From: Humulus lupulus
Lineage: Eukaryota; Streptophyta; Magnoliopsida; Rosales; Cannabaceae
DNA length: 64,000 nucleotides
Direction: 5' to 3'
NCBI RefSeq assembly: GCF_963169125.1
Contig: NC_084794.1
Span: 88,767,018 to 88,831,017, forward strand
This document shows, in pieces, positions 1 through 10,398 of this stretch. The notes under the pieces are model-generated. The model was given only the letters and a program-made list of their open reading frames with translations. It was not told the DNA's origin and ran no database searches. Position 1 is the first letter of the stretch. Each line of letters opens with the position of its first letter. The translations under genes were made by a program, and so were the position numbers.

Positions 1-1033
1 GTGGAAATTTTGCTATAGTTTCACTACTCTAAAAATTACATACTTAATGTGAAGAGAGTGTCCCTATTTATAGATGGAGAAAAGGACTAAAAAGAAATTA
101 AACAACAAAATGGGGTTTACAAAATAAATCTGAAATATTAATAATAAGATATGATTTTGAAAAATCAAATCTTATTATTAATATTACCCTAGCTATTTTT
201 GTGTATAGTCAAAATGCTCCTTTTCTAAAATACCACAAAAACATGAGCTTTAAAGCTCAAAATGGCAATTTTACAAACCCAATACCCACAAAATATGGCT
301 GGTGACACAAGAGGGTTTTGACCCACTTTCAGCCAATGAGGAGGTGCCACGTAGGCACTAGCTAGGAGAGGAGAAAACTGGATTTGGGCTGCTGGAAGTT
401 GGGTCACGTTGGGAGCTTGCTAGCTTGCTGAAGGAATGCATTTGGGCATTTGGACCTTTGGGCCTGGCAGTCCGTTGGAGGGACTTAACATGAGGGAAAA
501 AATGAGGGAAATAATGCTTGCTGAGACTTGCTAATTGATGGAGCTGAAGGAGGCGTGAGATTGAAGGGGTGCAAATGGGGCTGTTGGCGGCGACGTGGCA
601 GGGCGTGATTGGCTGGCAGGGAGGCTGGCAGGGAGGCTGTCAGGTGCGTCAGGCGGCTTCAGCTCGCGGAAGCTCGGCTCAGCGGCTCGCAGGCGGCTCA
701 GCTCTCAGGCGGCTCGGCTCGGGCTGGGAAGGAACATGGAACCGTGGGCCTCCATTGGGCTTCAAATGAAACAAAAAAAAGAAGTTAACTACAATAATAT
801 CATTTTTCAGCTCTCATTTTTCAAGTTTAATTCTTTTCTTTTCTTTTTTTATATTTTTTTCTTTTAATTAAGCTCAAATGCATTATAATTCATGTAAAAT
901 ATTTTTAAATTAAATTAAAACTAATATTTTCCATTTAAAGAATATATCATAATAAATTCAAGAAAATATTATTCAAAACTTAATTTAATTTGAACTTAAA
1001 CTTGATAAAATGACATCTTTTGAGCACTAATCA
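1..1033 (-). repeat. 3' LTR, cut by the window edge
   Basis: Positions 594-1,033 repeat almost exactly at 3,052-3,475, and the whole stretch resembles the LTRs at 22,847-24,592 and 27,936-29,628. The minus-strand start is TGATTAGTGC at 1,033. A TATA-box-like CTATAAATAGGGA lies on the minus strand around 60-73, in the same place as in the other copies. Positions 600-735 are unusually GC-rich, with short repeats of ggctggcaggga and ggcggctc. Open frames reading through that part are composition artefacts. Confidence 0.85.
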
Positions 1034-2398
1034 CAACCCCCAACCAGCTTATTGCTAGTCCCTAGCAGTTCAAGCGAAAAAGAAAATTGTCAAGTTGAAT
1101 AATCAAGTCAAACCAAGCAAAATCATCTAAGCATTTTCAAATTATCAGCAAGAAGTCAGAAATTACTATCTAAGCTACTATAGTTGCGATTTCAGAGTTG
1201 TGTGTGTGTGCACCAAACCATATTCTTTTTCTCACAAGTCATAACACAAATAGTATCGAAAAATCTCAAAAGTATAAAGATCTAAACTCCAAATTCCTCA
1301 CGGGCATTGAAAGTATTGTATGGGAAGGATTACACTCTTGGAGTTGGAAATGTAACAGTTTACGCTCAAATGAGAAAAGATAAACTTTTTAGGACAAACA
1401 ATTTGAACAAATATTGATCACAAGATAGGCAAATCAACTTATTGGAATTCAAATGACAAACAACCTTTGGGATTTACATGAGAAAACTCCAAGAACAAAA
1501 TGACAACTAATTAGACATGATAAATAAGAAAATGAACTATAATGATAATATTTTTTATTTTAATACAATTACACAAAATAATAAAAATATATATATATTT
1601 TTTTTTTCAACAACTACAAAGTAATAGAAGGAAGTGTTGCTCTTGTTCTTCTTTTTTTTTTTTCATTTATTTATCTTTTTTTTTCTTTTTCTTTTTCTTC
1701 TTTTCATTATTATTATTTTTTTTCTTGACAAGAGACAACACAAAAATACAAAGGAAATTACAAATACAATAAATAGAACACAAATTTATTACAAAGACTT
1801 TTCTTAAATGAAAAACATCCCTCTAGTAAATGTCATGTTTTAAATTCCAAAGATGTGACTTTACCAACTCAAATGATCAATAAAAGTTCAAAAAGTTGTT
1901 TTCTCAACTCTCACAACTCACCAAGAAATGAAAAACTTTAAACTTGAAATTTCTCTCAACTATTTATGTTAACAACCAATTTATTTATCATATGTTTGGA
2001 AAGTGCACAAAATAACTCTGAAAATCACTTCTTGATAGCTAAACATAGTAAAAACTGACTCAAACCAACAAATTATACTCATGCTTGGATAATTTTGATA
2101 AAATTTGACTTAAAAATTCAACAAGACAATAATGTTTTCCAAATGAAAGCCAATGCATGCTCACCACCCCCAACCAAAAATCAGACAGTGTCCTCAATGT
2201 CAAAATGAATAAGCAATGAAAAAGATAAGGAAAGAGAACACCTGGATGATGACCATGTCCATGAGGTGAGAGCGAAAATAGCCTGGTAACAAAACCCCAA
2301 AACAAAATACAAAAACGAAAAGCATACAAAAATAAAAGAAAGACAGAAAAATAAAGATAATGAAAAATAAAAAGAATTACAACAAACCGTTCAAAACT
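1034..2398 (-). other. 3' untranslated internal region of the Ty3 element
   Basis: This is non-coding, AT-rich sequence between the integrase stop and the 3' LTR. It contains T-rich and A-rich runs around 1,590-1,730 and 2,330-2,380. It aligns with 24,593-25,900 of the non-autonomous element, for example around the shared tgtgtgtgcaccaaaccat near 1,203 and 24,758. This shows the two belong to one family. I see no gene in it. Confidence 0.7.
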
Positions 2399-3051
2399 TC
2401 AGAGTGTATAGATTGGGTCCTTAAGAAGGACCTCTTCAACATGACTCACACTCTCAATGTAATGCTTCAGCCGTTGGCCATTGACGCGAAAAATTCTCCC
2501 ATCGGTTGGATCCTCGACCTCCACCGAACCGTTGGGAAATACTTGTTTCACTACAAATGGACCAGACCATCGCGATTGCAGTTTACCAGGATGCAAGTGC
2601 AAGCGAGAGTCGTACAGATGCACTTTTTGATTTGGATCAAAGTGTTTTCGCAGGATTTGTTTGTCGTGAGCGATTTTCAATTTTTCCTTATAAATCCTGG
2701 AATTGTCATATGCATCGTTTCTCAACTCCTCAATTTCGGACAACTGGAGTTTGCGATTGATACCTGCGGCATTCAGATCAAAGTTTAGGGATTTGATAGC
2801 CCAATATGCTTTATGCTCGAGCTCGACAGGTAAATGACAGGCTTTTCCAAAGACGAGCCGATAGGGAGACATCCCAAGAGGGGACTTGAAAGCAGTGCGG
2901 TATGCCCAAAGAGCGTCTAGAAGTCGTGTAGACCAATCTTTGCGGTCGGGATTTACTGTCTTTTCCAGAATGTGTTTTATCTCCCTATTGGCTAACTCGG
3001 CCTGACCATTGGTCTGTGGATGATAGGCATTTGCAACTTTATGAAGTACAC
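2399..3051 (-). pseudogene. Ty3 integrase C-terminal part (no chromodomain)
   Basis: The frame is open over about 217 codons to a stop at 2,399-2,401 but has no start, because it begins at the junction with an LTR fragment at 3,052. It starts inside the integrase core with the HPQTNGQAE motif, whose Glu is the last residue of the catalytic D,D,E triad. [16 protein letters not shown] follows, then a tail region with KVHLYDSRL and [11 protein letters not shown] and the end motif VNGQRLKHY. These motifs are typical of Athila/Tat-type plant Ty3 elements. The first two catalytic Asp residues and the zinc-binding N-terminus are missing, so it cannot be a working integrase. The piece has no internal stop, so the deletion may be fairly recent. 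Confidence 0.85.
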
Positions 3052-3475
3052 CGTGGCAGGGCGTGATTGGCTGGCAGGGAGGCTGGCAGGGAGGCTGTCA
3101 GGTGCGTCAGGCGGCTTCAGCTCGCGGAAGCTCGGCTCAGCGGCTCGCAGGCGGCTCGGCTCGGGTTGGGAAGGAACATGGAACCGTGGGCCTCCATTGG
3201 GCTTCAAATGAAACAAAAAAAAGAAGTTAACTACAATAATATCATTTTTCAGCTCTCATTTTTCAAGTTTAATTCTTTTCTTTTCTTTTTTTATATTTTT
3301 TTCTTTTAATTAAGCTCAAATGCATTATAATTCATGTAAAATATTTTTAAATTAAATTAAAACTAATATTTTCCATTTAAAGAATATATCATAATAAATT
3401 CAAGAAAATATTATTCAAAACTTAATTTAATTTGAACTTAAACTTGATAAAATGACATCTTTTGAGCACTAATCA
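3052..3475 (-). repeat. Truncated 5' LTR
   Basis: This is a near-identical repeat of 594-1,033, ending at the same LTR terminus (TGATTAGTGC read from 3,475 on the minus strand). Only the first 424 bases of the LTR remain. The break at 3,051/3,052 joins it to integrase sequence. One short difference from the other copy is a missing repeat unit in the GC-rich part (3,145-3,165 against 690-722). Confidence 0.85.
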
Positions 3476-3799
3476 AATGGTCACTTAGTCATGCTATCGA
3501 GCTCGGGCCTATAGGTCTCACGAGGCCACGTTCTAGCCAACACTCCCAAGTGCCCCACATGTCTCTGCCTTGCTGAAGATTAGAAGGCTCATGACACCCT
3601 TGTGTGTCTCGCACCCCTGGGCCTTGTGAGGCCCCCGCCTCGCGCCCATGTGTCGGGCGTCCATGTCCCTCGTGAGACCCTTGCGTCGTTGGAGATCCGA
3701 GTGCCAAGCTCTTAGGAGTCATGCTCCCCTGTGGCTCATGAGGCCTCCGCCTCGCTGAAGACTAGAACCCCTCGCGCTAAGGTGCAACGAACCTTAGCG
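3476..3799. other. GC-rich spacer without recognised gene
   Basis: This stretch is markedly GC-rich compared with its surroundings and full of short degenerate words such as cctcgc, ctcgtgagac and gtgaggcc. It leads into the minisatellite that starts at 3,800. I recognise no coding domain. It may be an older, more decayed part of the same repeat array or a fragment of another repetitive element. Confidence 0.4.
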
Positions 3800-4129
3800 C
3801 CTCGCACCAGGTCCCGCAGACCCACCACCTAGGCTCGTGCCAGGTCCTGAGGACCCACCACCTCAGCCGTACAGAAGTACCTCGCACCAGGTCCCGCAGA
3901 CCCACCACCTCGGCAGCGCAGCAGTACCCCGTGCCAGGTCCCGTGGACACCACCTCAGCCATGCAGCAGCGCCCCGCGCCAGGTCCCGCGGACCCACCAC
4001 CTCGGCAACGCAGCAGTGCCCCGCACCAGGTCCCGCGGACCCACCACCTTGACTGCGCAGCAGTGCCTCGCACCAGGTTTCACGGAACCACCGCCTCGGC
4101 CGTGCAGCAGCGCCTCGCGCCAGGTCATG
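3800..4129 (+). repeat. GC-rich minisatellite, about 47-48 bp units
   Basis: There are about seven to eight imperfect units, each containing cctcgcaccaggtcccgc, gacccaccacct and a gcgcagcagt end. The first two units are shortened and the last is partial. Several units are 48 bp, so the array stays open in one frame, coding about 16 residues per unit rich in Pro, Ala and Arg. That frame runs on into the RNase H fragment that follows. There are no unique spacers, so this is not a CRISPR array. Confidence 0.85.
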
Positions 4130-4809
4130 CGAATGAGTTTATTGAAAAGCTCCCACCTCCTACCTTAGTGAAGAACATTAGATGGTTTCTAGGCCATGCG
4201 GGGTTCTATAGGCGGTTCATAAAAGATTTCTCCAAGATCTCTAAGCCTCTTTGCAACTTATTGGAGAACGATACACCTTTCCACTTTGATGAAGCATGTT
4301 TGAAAGCTTTTGATGATTTGAAAAGTAGATTGGTTTCAGCACCAATAATTGTGGCTCTAGATTGGGATTTGCCTTTTGAATTGATGTGTGATGCAAGTGA
4401 TTTTTCTGTGGGAGCAGTGATGGTCAGCGAATAAACAAGGTTTTTCACTCCATTTACTATGCTAGTCGTACTTGGAAAGGTGCTCAACTCAACTATACAG
4501 TGAAAGAAAAAGAACTTTTGGCCATTGTCTTTGCTTTTGACAAGTTTCGGTCTTATTTGGTAGGCACCAAGGTGATAGTCTATACGGATCATTCAGCCAT
4601 CAAGTACTTGATTGAAAAGAAGGATGCTAAGCCTTGGTTGATTAGATGGGTGCTTTTACTCCAAGAGTTTGATGTCGAAATTCAAGATAGAAAAGGAGTG
4701 GAGAACCAACTGGAGGATCATTTGTCAAGAATGGAAGGTGATAAGGAATCAAATTTTTTAGTTCCCATCAAGGAGACATTCCCGGATGAGCAATTATTAG
4801 AGGTGAACC
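4130..4809 (+). pseudogene. Ty3 pol: reverse transcriptase end and RNase H
   Basis: The region begins with IEKLPPPT and the connection motif FLGHAGFYRRFIKDFSKISK. RNase H follows, with FELMCDASD, the YAS-type segment near 4,460, [30 protein letters not shown] and [15 protein letters not shown]. Catalytic acidic residues are visible in the DAS, KEKE and TDH motifs. A frameshift with a stop at about 4,430 (4,432-4,434) splits the domain into two frames. The coding sequence is then cut by a solo LTR at 4,810 and resumes at 7,047. The polymerase fingers and palm are missing, so it cannot function. At the 5' side the frame is continuous with the minisatellite, giving a chimeric ORF at 3,931-4,434. 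Confidence 0.85.
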
Positions 4810-7046
4810 CGTTGCGTCCCAAATTTGCTAATAAGGTTTAGGGCCTTGATTAGCATGCCGGGAGGGAAATAGTTGATTTAATTATGTTAATATGTGAATT
4901 TAATGATAATGTGATTAGAAATGCATGTTTAGGTGAATTAAATATGCATGTGGGTCCCATTTGGCTATTAGGGGTGTGTTTGTAATTTTAGCCCATTGAG
5001 GGCATAAATGTAATATTTGTGTATATTGTGATTGATACCACGAGTGAGTGGTGATATATTTGTGATGCACTATTTGAGACAGTCCTAGGGAGTAGTTTAG
5101 CAAGATAGTCACAGTGGGGTCAAATACCCGGCTCTAGAGGAGCCTAGGGGTATTTTGGGAATGTTATATGTGTTCGGAAATTACCGGGTAACAGGTAGTA
5201 ATTTAGCAATGATTTGGACATGTCGGGATTAAACGGGATTTATAGGAACACTTGAGGATTTAGATGGACTTAAGGGGTAATTTTGACTTTTGCCTAAGGG
5301 ATAAGCTTAAGCACTTGGACTCCTGAGACATTAGAAGAAAAAAGAAGGGAAACAACATCAATTTTCATATATATATATATATATATATCTCTCTCTCTCT
5401 CTCTCTTTCATAGTCGGTTCTCACTCCCTCTCTATGGTGCTTAAGAATTTTGGAGAAACCTTGACGATTTTGGCTAAAGAACTGGTGGATTGGAAGCTTG
5501 TTGTGCTGGGAAATGATTTAGGGTTGAATTAAGTGCAGAGGTAAGCTCTTAAACCTGCTCTTCTTATTGAATTCTGCTAGGGTTAGAGGTTTACAAGAGA
5601 GTTCAATTCTAAGTTTGATTTTGGATGTTTGATGAGTGTGTGGAGTTGTTAGTGGTTTTGTTGTGATGTTTAGGTTATGTGAAAGAGAATTCTAGACCTA
5701 AATCTAAGTTTGGCTTATGATTGGGGTGTGAATTTAGGGCTTCGGCTCGAGGAAAAATGCAGGAAATAGTTTGATATTCTGGGTTTGGGGGCTCGGGCCG
5801 TGGCCCTGTTTTTCAGGCGTTGCGACCCGTGTGTTCGAAGAGGCTGGAAAGTCTTTGTTTGCCGAGGCGCGTCGTGGCGCAAGGTGTAGCACGCCGCGGC
5901 CCGTGTCCCTCAACAGAGAGGCATTTTTCCCTGACCCCACGAACCTTAAGGGGCTAGGCCATAACTCAAATGCAAAGAAATGGCTGTTTGAATGTTTTTA
6001 GCTTAGGAACTCAAATGTTAAGGCTCGGGAAGGATTTTACTACCTGGATTGGTAGAATCCAAGGTCCCGGAGGCTAGATTTATGTTCCAAATTTATTTAT
6101 TGGTTTAGAACTTGATGGATGATTATTATGAATGTGCTGTAACTAGGACTTTAACGAGGCTCGGGTTAGGGGACTGTGCTTGAGATCGCAGTGCTCAGAT
6201 AGCTCAGGACATAGGTAAGGAAACTGTTGTACCCGTAGAGCAGGGCATGGCCCCATTGTTTGTATTGCAGCGCGTATACCTATTGTTTGTATTCAGGGCA
6301 TGACCCTAATGTTTATATTCAATATGTGTTTAAATATCTGTTAATATTTTGCTATGAGATCCATATTTGTGAGTGAACGACAAAGGCCAGGAATAGCAAA
6401 GCCTGAGAACAGCAGGAAGCCGAATACGACAAGGGGCCGAGATTGGTGTTGAGCACGCTGAGTGCAGGCCGTTAGGGCGAGACCCTCCTAGGGTGCTGGA
6501 GTCACCCTCTCAGTGAAGACTGTGAACCCTGGGCCTGGTAAAGCGCCTAGGACGGCGCTGGCCGCTATATGTTTAGCCCGTTGGCTGTTTGTTATATATA
6601 TATTGTGGATTGTCATATATATGTTATATGCTTATGTTTAGTTTTCTTGCCGGGCTTCGGCTCACGGATCCTCTATGGTGCAGGTTAGGGCAAACAAAAG
6701 GTCGACCAACCATGAGTACGGAGAGCGTGGAGCGACGGGTACATGTTCTTCCTACTTGGCTGCCACGGTCAAGGTTATTTTGGGAAGATGCATTGTATTG
6801 GTTGATTTTTCACTAGGTTGACCTTAATTATAATTTTGTGTTGTAAAGTATTTTCTAAACAATATTTTAGGATCCCAAATGTATAACTCTTTACAATTTC
6901 AATGAATGATTACATTTTTATACTTAATATCTTTAAACAACTTTTATTTCAGTTTAGTTACACTTTTAACCTAAAACCTTGATTAGCGAGCTAATGGCAC
7001 ATTTTTAACTCACATAGTAATGGTTCTAAGGAAGTAGGGTGTTACA
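4810..7046 (+). repeat. Solo LTR (Ty3, perhaps Tekay-type) inside the Athila-like pol
   Basis: About 2.24 kb of non-coding sequence interrupts an otherwise continuous pol frame. It starts near gttgcgtccc and ends in ggtgttaca. The target sequence gaacc (4,805-4,809) recurs as aaacc (7,047-7,051), a 5-bp duplication with one mismatch. If the insert and one copy are ignored, the pol frame runs straight through. Inside are a (TA)n(CT)n microsatellite, a donor-like gaggtaagc near 5,540 and the ccgggcttcggctcac word near 6,651. I see no internal coding region, primer binding site or polypurine tract, so it is a solo LTR. The lineage is a guess from the terminal words. Confidence 0.75.
5366..5407. 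repeat. (TA)n(CT)n microsatellite
   Basis: An uninterrupted TA run (about 5,366-5,388) passes directly into a CT run (5,389-5,407). It lies within the solo LTR, probably in its promoter or leader part. Confidence 0.9.
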
Positions 7047-8349
7047 AAACCACTCTCAAGTTGTTCCTTGGTTTGTGAATTTTGCTAATTATTTGGTTAG
7101 TGGGTTGTTGCCTTCGGATTTTACAAGCCAACAAATAAAGAATTTTTTGGATGATGTAAGACATTATTTTTGTGAGGAGCCTTACTTGTTCAAATAATGT
7201 GCCGACCAAATGATTAGGAGATGTGTCCCCGAGCAAAAGATGGAAGATATCCTACACCATTGCCACTCTTCACCTTGTGGAGGGCATTTCGAGGGAACTC
7301 GCACTGCATCTAAGGTACTTCAATGTGGATTCTTTTGGCCTTCCTTGTTTAAAGATGCTCATGCTTTTGTGTTGAGATGTGATCGATGCCAAAGGGTTGG
7401 TAATATTTCTAGAAGGAATGAGATGCCCTTAACGAATATTCTCGCAGTTGAATTGTTTGATGTGTGGGGTATAGATTTCATGGGCCCATTTCCTCCATCT
7501 TATGGCGATTTGTACATCTTGGTAGTTGTGGATTATGTCTCAAAATGGGTGGAAGAAATTGCATCTTCTACTATTGATTCTAAAGTCGTCATGAAATTCC
7601 TACAAAAGAATGTTTTTACTCGTTTCGGCACCCCAAGGGCAATCATTAACGATTAAGGCACTCACTTTGTGAATAAGTTACTAGCAAGTTTGTTGGCTAA
7701 ATATGATGTGAGGCACAAAGTAGCTACTGCATACATTCCTCAAACTAATGGGAAAGTTGAGTTGTCAAATAGAGAGATCAAATGTGTCCTTGAAAAAGTG
7801 GCGAACCCCAATCGCAAGGATTGGTCCAAGAGGTTAGATGATGCATTGTGGACCTATAGAAAAACTTTCAAGACACCATTGGGGATGTCACCATATCATT
7901 TGGTGTTTGTCAAAGCTTGCCATTTACCGCTAGAACTTGAGCACCGTGCTTATTGGGCTATTTAAACACTCAATATGGATTTGCAACTTGCAAGAGAAAA
8001 AAGAATGTTCCAACTGAATGAATTAGATGAGATACACTTATTATCTTATGAAAATGCCATACTTTACAAGGAGAAAACAAAAAGATGGCATGGCAAGCAA
8101 ATTCAACCAAGAGTGTTTGAAGAGGGCCAGCGAGTCTTGATTTTCAACTCACGCTTGAAGCTATTCCCTGGCAAGCTCAAGTCAAGGTGTTTTGGGCCAT
8201 TTACTATTACTAAGGTCTATCCTTACGGGGCTGTGGAGTTTAGAGGAAATGAAGGAGGTGAATTCAAGGTCAATGGGCAGAGGTTGAAACACTATTGGGG
8301 TGGTAAGGTTGAGCGAAACAAGACCTCACTTACCTTAATTGACCCTTGA
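7047..8349 (+). pseudogene. Ty3 pol: integrase of the Athila-like element
   Basis: The frame resumes after the solo LTR with PWFVNFANYLVSG. The HHCC zinc-binding region ([12 protein letters not shown] to CDRCQ) follows, then the core with [14 protein letters not shown] and PQTNGKVELSNRE, so all three catalytic acidic positions can be seen. The tail includes GMSPYHLVF, PGKLKSRCFGPF and [10 protein letters not shown], and the frame ends at a TGA at 8,347-8,349. There is no chromodomain. Three in-frame stops interrupt it, after YLFK (about 7,197), directly after IIND (about 7,654) and after AYWAI (about 7,963). I saw no frameshift. With the missing start and the insertion it is a decayed remnant. 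Confidence 0.85.
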
Positions 8350-9519
8350 AAAGTCATGTGTTAAGCTGTTGTGCTTAAAGATATACTTGGAGAGAAGCAA
8401 ATTAATTTGATACATATATAGTATACTGTATTATGTTTTTGTTCGTATTTTTCACCTCCCTCCTTCACTGTCTATGTTGTGGAATTGAGTGAGTTCATGT
8501 TATGGGGTAGCTATGATGATTCTGGTATTTTTATGGGTCAAATGAAGCAAATTTGGATAGGTTTCGGGTCAGTACTTGGATATATTTATGACTGGTGTCC
8601 TGCTGATTTGAATTATGGAAAGTCTGGGAGTGATGCTATGGCTATGCTGTCAGGCTCTTTTGTGATGTTGTAGCATTGTGGTCAGGCAAAAATTGGGCAA
8701 AAATGAGTAAGTTATGGCAAAAAAAATTGGGCCAAAATACAGAAGTTCCTGTGATGTATCACCGCACGGAGGCGTGGGATCGCCACTTATAAAAAAAATT
8801 GCAGAAATTACCCTCATCAAAATCACTTTCCCTTTTCACCAAGCCCTAAATTCACCTCTTTACCCAAACTAATACCCCCATCTCCATAGTCGACCCTCAC
8901 CTCCAAATCACCACCACCTTCTGCACCTCCGACCACCCTAATGAGACCACCGGCTACACCACCCAGCTCTGCCGCCCTACAACCTGACCCTAACCCACAA
9001 ACCCACAGGCCAACCTCACAACCAAAGCCACTTATCTCTGACCCACCTGAACTTGACCATGATCCCCATGACCCAAGACCACTTCGCCGAGAGCCCCTGT
9101 TGCAGGCCCGTACTCACCAGGCACGAAGGCCCCATGAACTCACCCCTTGTCTTACACCCATGCAACCAGTCACACGACTCGGTTCTTCCACCAACACCAA
9201 GGCCCGATTTCTGTCAAGTTTGGCTCTCTCTCTCACCCGAGCCCAGTTGAGTACCCAATTACATTGATTGTGAGGTAATATTCAGTTGTTGTATAATGAG
9301 TTATGGGGTGCTAAAGTTGAATGCCTGCCTAGTATACCATATATTCTTATGCGATTTATTGTTACAATTCTTGTTAATAGGCAACACTTTTGAGTTATTG
9401 ATTGTGCTATTGCTTCCAACTATGAAAAGGTTTATTGTTGTCCTTGCATTGGGTATTTCTTCTTGATTGGTTCATATTGGGTATCTGTGCTTAAATTATA
9501 TTGAGGTGACCACGAGAAG
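8350..9519 (+). other. Inter-ORF region between pol and the env-position ORF
   Basis: This is internal element sequence. From about 8,815 to 9,240 it is C-rich and low in G on the plus strand and reads as a proline-rich frame (8,941-9,267). That frame has no domain I recognise and is most likely a composition effect. The stretch ends at the agaag that flanks the inserted minus-strand element at 9,520. Confidence 0.5.
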
Positions 9520-9648
9520 TGTTGCGCAAAATAAAGCTAAGTGCAAGTGTACACTGTCAGCAACAAGTAATATAGTAGCAAGTACCAGATATTGTCTCCA
9601 CTAGGATTGTTTTTAAGTTTTTTTTTGTGAAATAATTCATATAAAGAC
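9520..9648 (-). repeat. LTR 3' tail joined to gag
   Basis: This matches 10,399-10,520, including aaaataaagctaagtgcaag, agtaccagat and gtctccactagga. On the minus strand it is the terminal part of the LTR. The gag frame reads into it without a stop and ends about 40 codons later at 9,537. Confidence 0.8.
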
Positions 9649-10292
9649 TCTTCATCTAGTTGTTGGAAAGAAGTGATCTCATTTTGCAGCTTGGCATTCT
9701 TGGTGGGTGGGAAGTATTTCATCAAGCATCGCTCGGCCAATTCTTGCCAAGTAGTCACTGAATCTGATGGGAGGGAGTTAAACCAAGCCCTTGCTCTATC
9801 TCTCAAAGAGTATGGAAACAACTTCAGTCTCAAGGAATCTTTTATAACTCCAGGAAGCTTGAAAGAATCACTCACTTCAACGAATAGACGAAGATGAAGG
9901 TGAGGATCTTCGGTAGGCATCCCACTAAACTGTCCCACAGTTTAAAACAATTGGAACATGACTGGCATCAATCCAAAATGTGTTGCTTGCATTTCTAGTC
10001 TCACAATGCCTGGGTTAAGCTCATTAAAAAGGGGGACAACGTATTGTCTAATGGCTTGGTCCCTATCATCAGCCATAGTCACTACATTTTGACCATTGTT
10101 AGGTGCAACTTCCTTTTGAACTTGTGGTTCACCATCAAGATCATCCAGCACTACTACTCCCTCTTGAGCTAATCGTTGTGTTCTTCTTCTTTCTCTGAAT
10201 GTACGCTCAATTTCAAGATCTATAGGGAGTAGTTCAGAGTCAATGGGGTCTTGACTCTCGTTCATAAAGAGATAACACCTGTCAATGCACAA
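9649..10292 (-). pseudogene. Athila-like gag N-terminal part
   Basis: The frame starts near 10,292. An acidic, Arg-rich N-terminal region precedes DRDQAIRQYVVPLFNE. The retrotransposon gag core follows, with PTEDPHLHLRLFVEV, LRLKLFPYSLRDRARAWFNSL, TWQELAERCLMKYFP and NEITSFQQLDEESLYELF. A stop at about 9,942 separates the two parts in the same frame. At about 9,648 the frame runs into an LTR tail, so the C-terminal half of gag and all of pol are deleted. It is a structural-protein remnant and not functional. Confidence 0.8.
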
Positions 10293-10374
10293 GAATCACC
10301 CAAATAATCACACAAAAAAAAAAAAAAAACCAAATTGCAAGATAATTAATTTCACAATAAAGAACTTTTAACAG

Positions 10375-10392
10375 TCCCCGACAACGATGCCA
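10375..10392 (-). other. Primer binding site of the rearranged element
   Basis: The minus strand reads TGGCATCGTTGTCGGGGA, a degraded form of the TGGCGCCGTTGCCGGGGA type used by Athila-like elements. It lies just inside the LTR that ends at 10,399. Confidence 0.7.
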
Positions 10393-10398
10393 ACAACT

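Larger units (their letters stand above)
1..3475 (-). mobile_element. Deleted Ty3 LTR retrotransposon (coding relative of the 22.8-29.6 kb element)
   Basis: Read on the minus strand, this is a truncated 5' LTR (3,052-3,475), the end of an integrase gene (2,399-3,051), a 3' untranslated region and a 3' LTR (1-1,033) cut by the window edge. The two LTR pieces match closely from about 594 to 1,033. The 5' LTR jumps straight into the integrase, so the rest of that LTR, the primer binding site, gag, protease and reverse transcriptase are gone. The LTR and 3' untranslated region resemble those of the non-autonomous element at 22,847-29,628. The integrase lacks a chromodomain and looks Athila/Tat-like. 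Confidence 0.8.

Noticed and set aside
569..867. Two overlapping ORFs rich in Trp, Gly and Gln in the LTR
   Set aside because: They read through GC-rich short repeats of an LTR, recur in other frames in the sister copy at 3,020-3,309 and match no domain.
3777..4073. 98-codon ORF antisense to the minisatellite
   Set aside because: It is produced by the 48-bp periodicity of the array; no start context or domain.
3800..4129. CRISPR-like array of regularly spaced repeats
   Set aside because: The units follow each other without unique spacers and diverge along their whole length; it is a minisatellite in plant DNA.
8941..9267. Proline-rich ORF of 108 codons
   Set aside because: C-rich, G-poor composition explains the open frame; a second frame is equally open (9,053-9,250) and no motif is seen.
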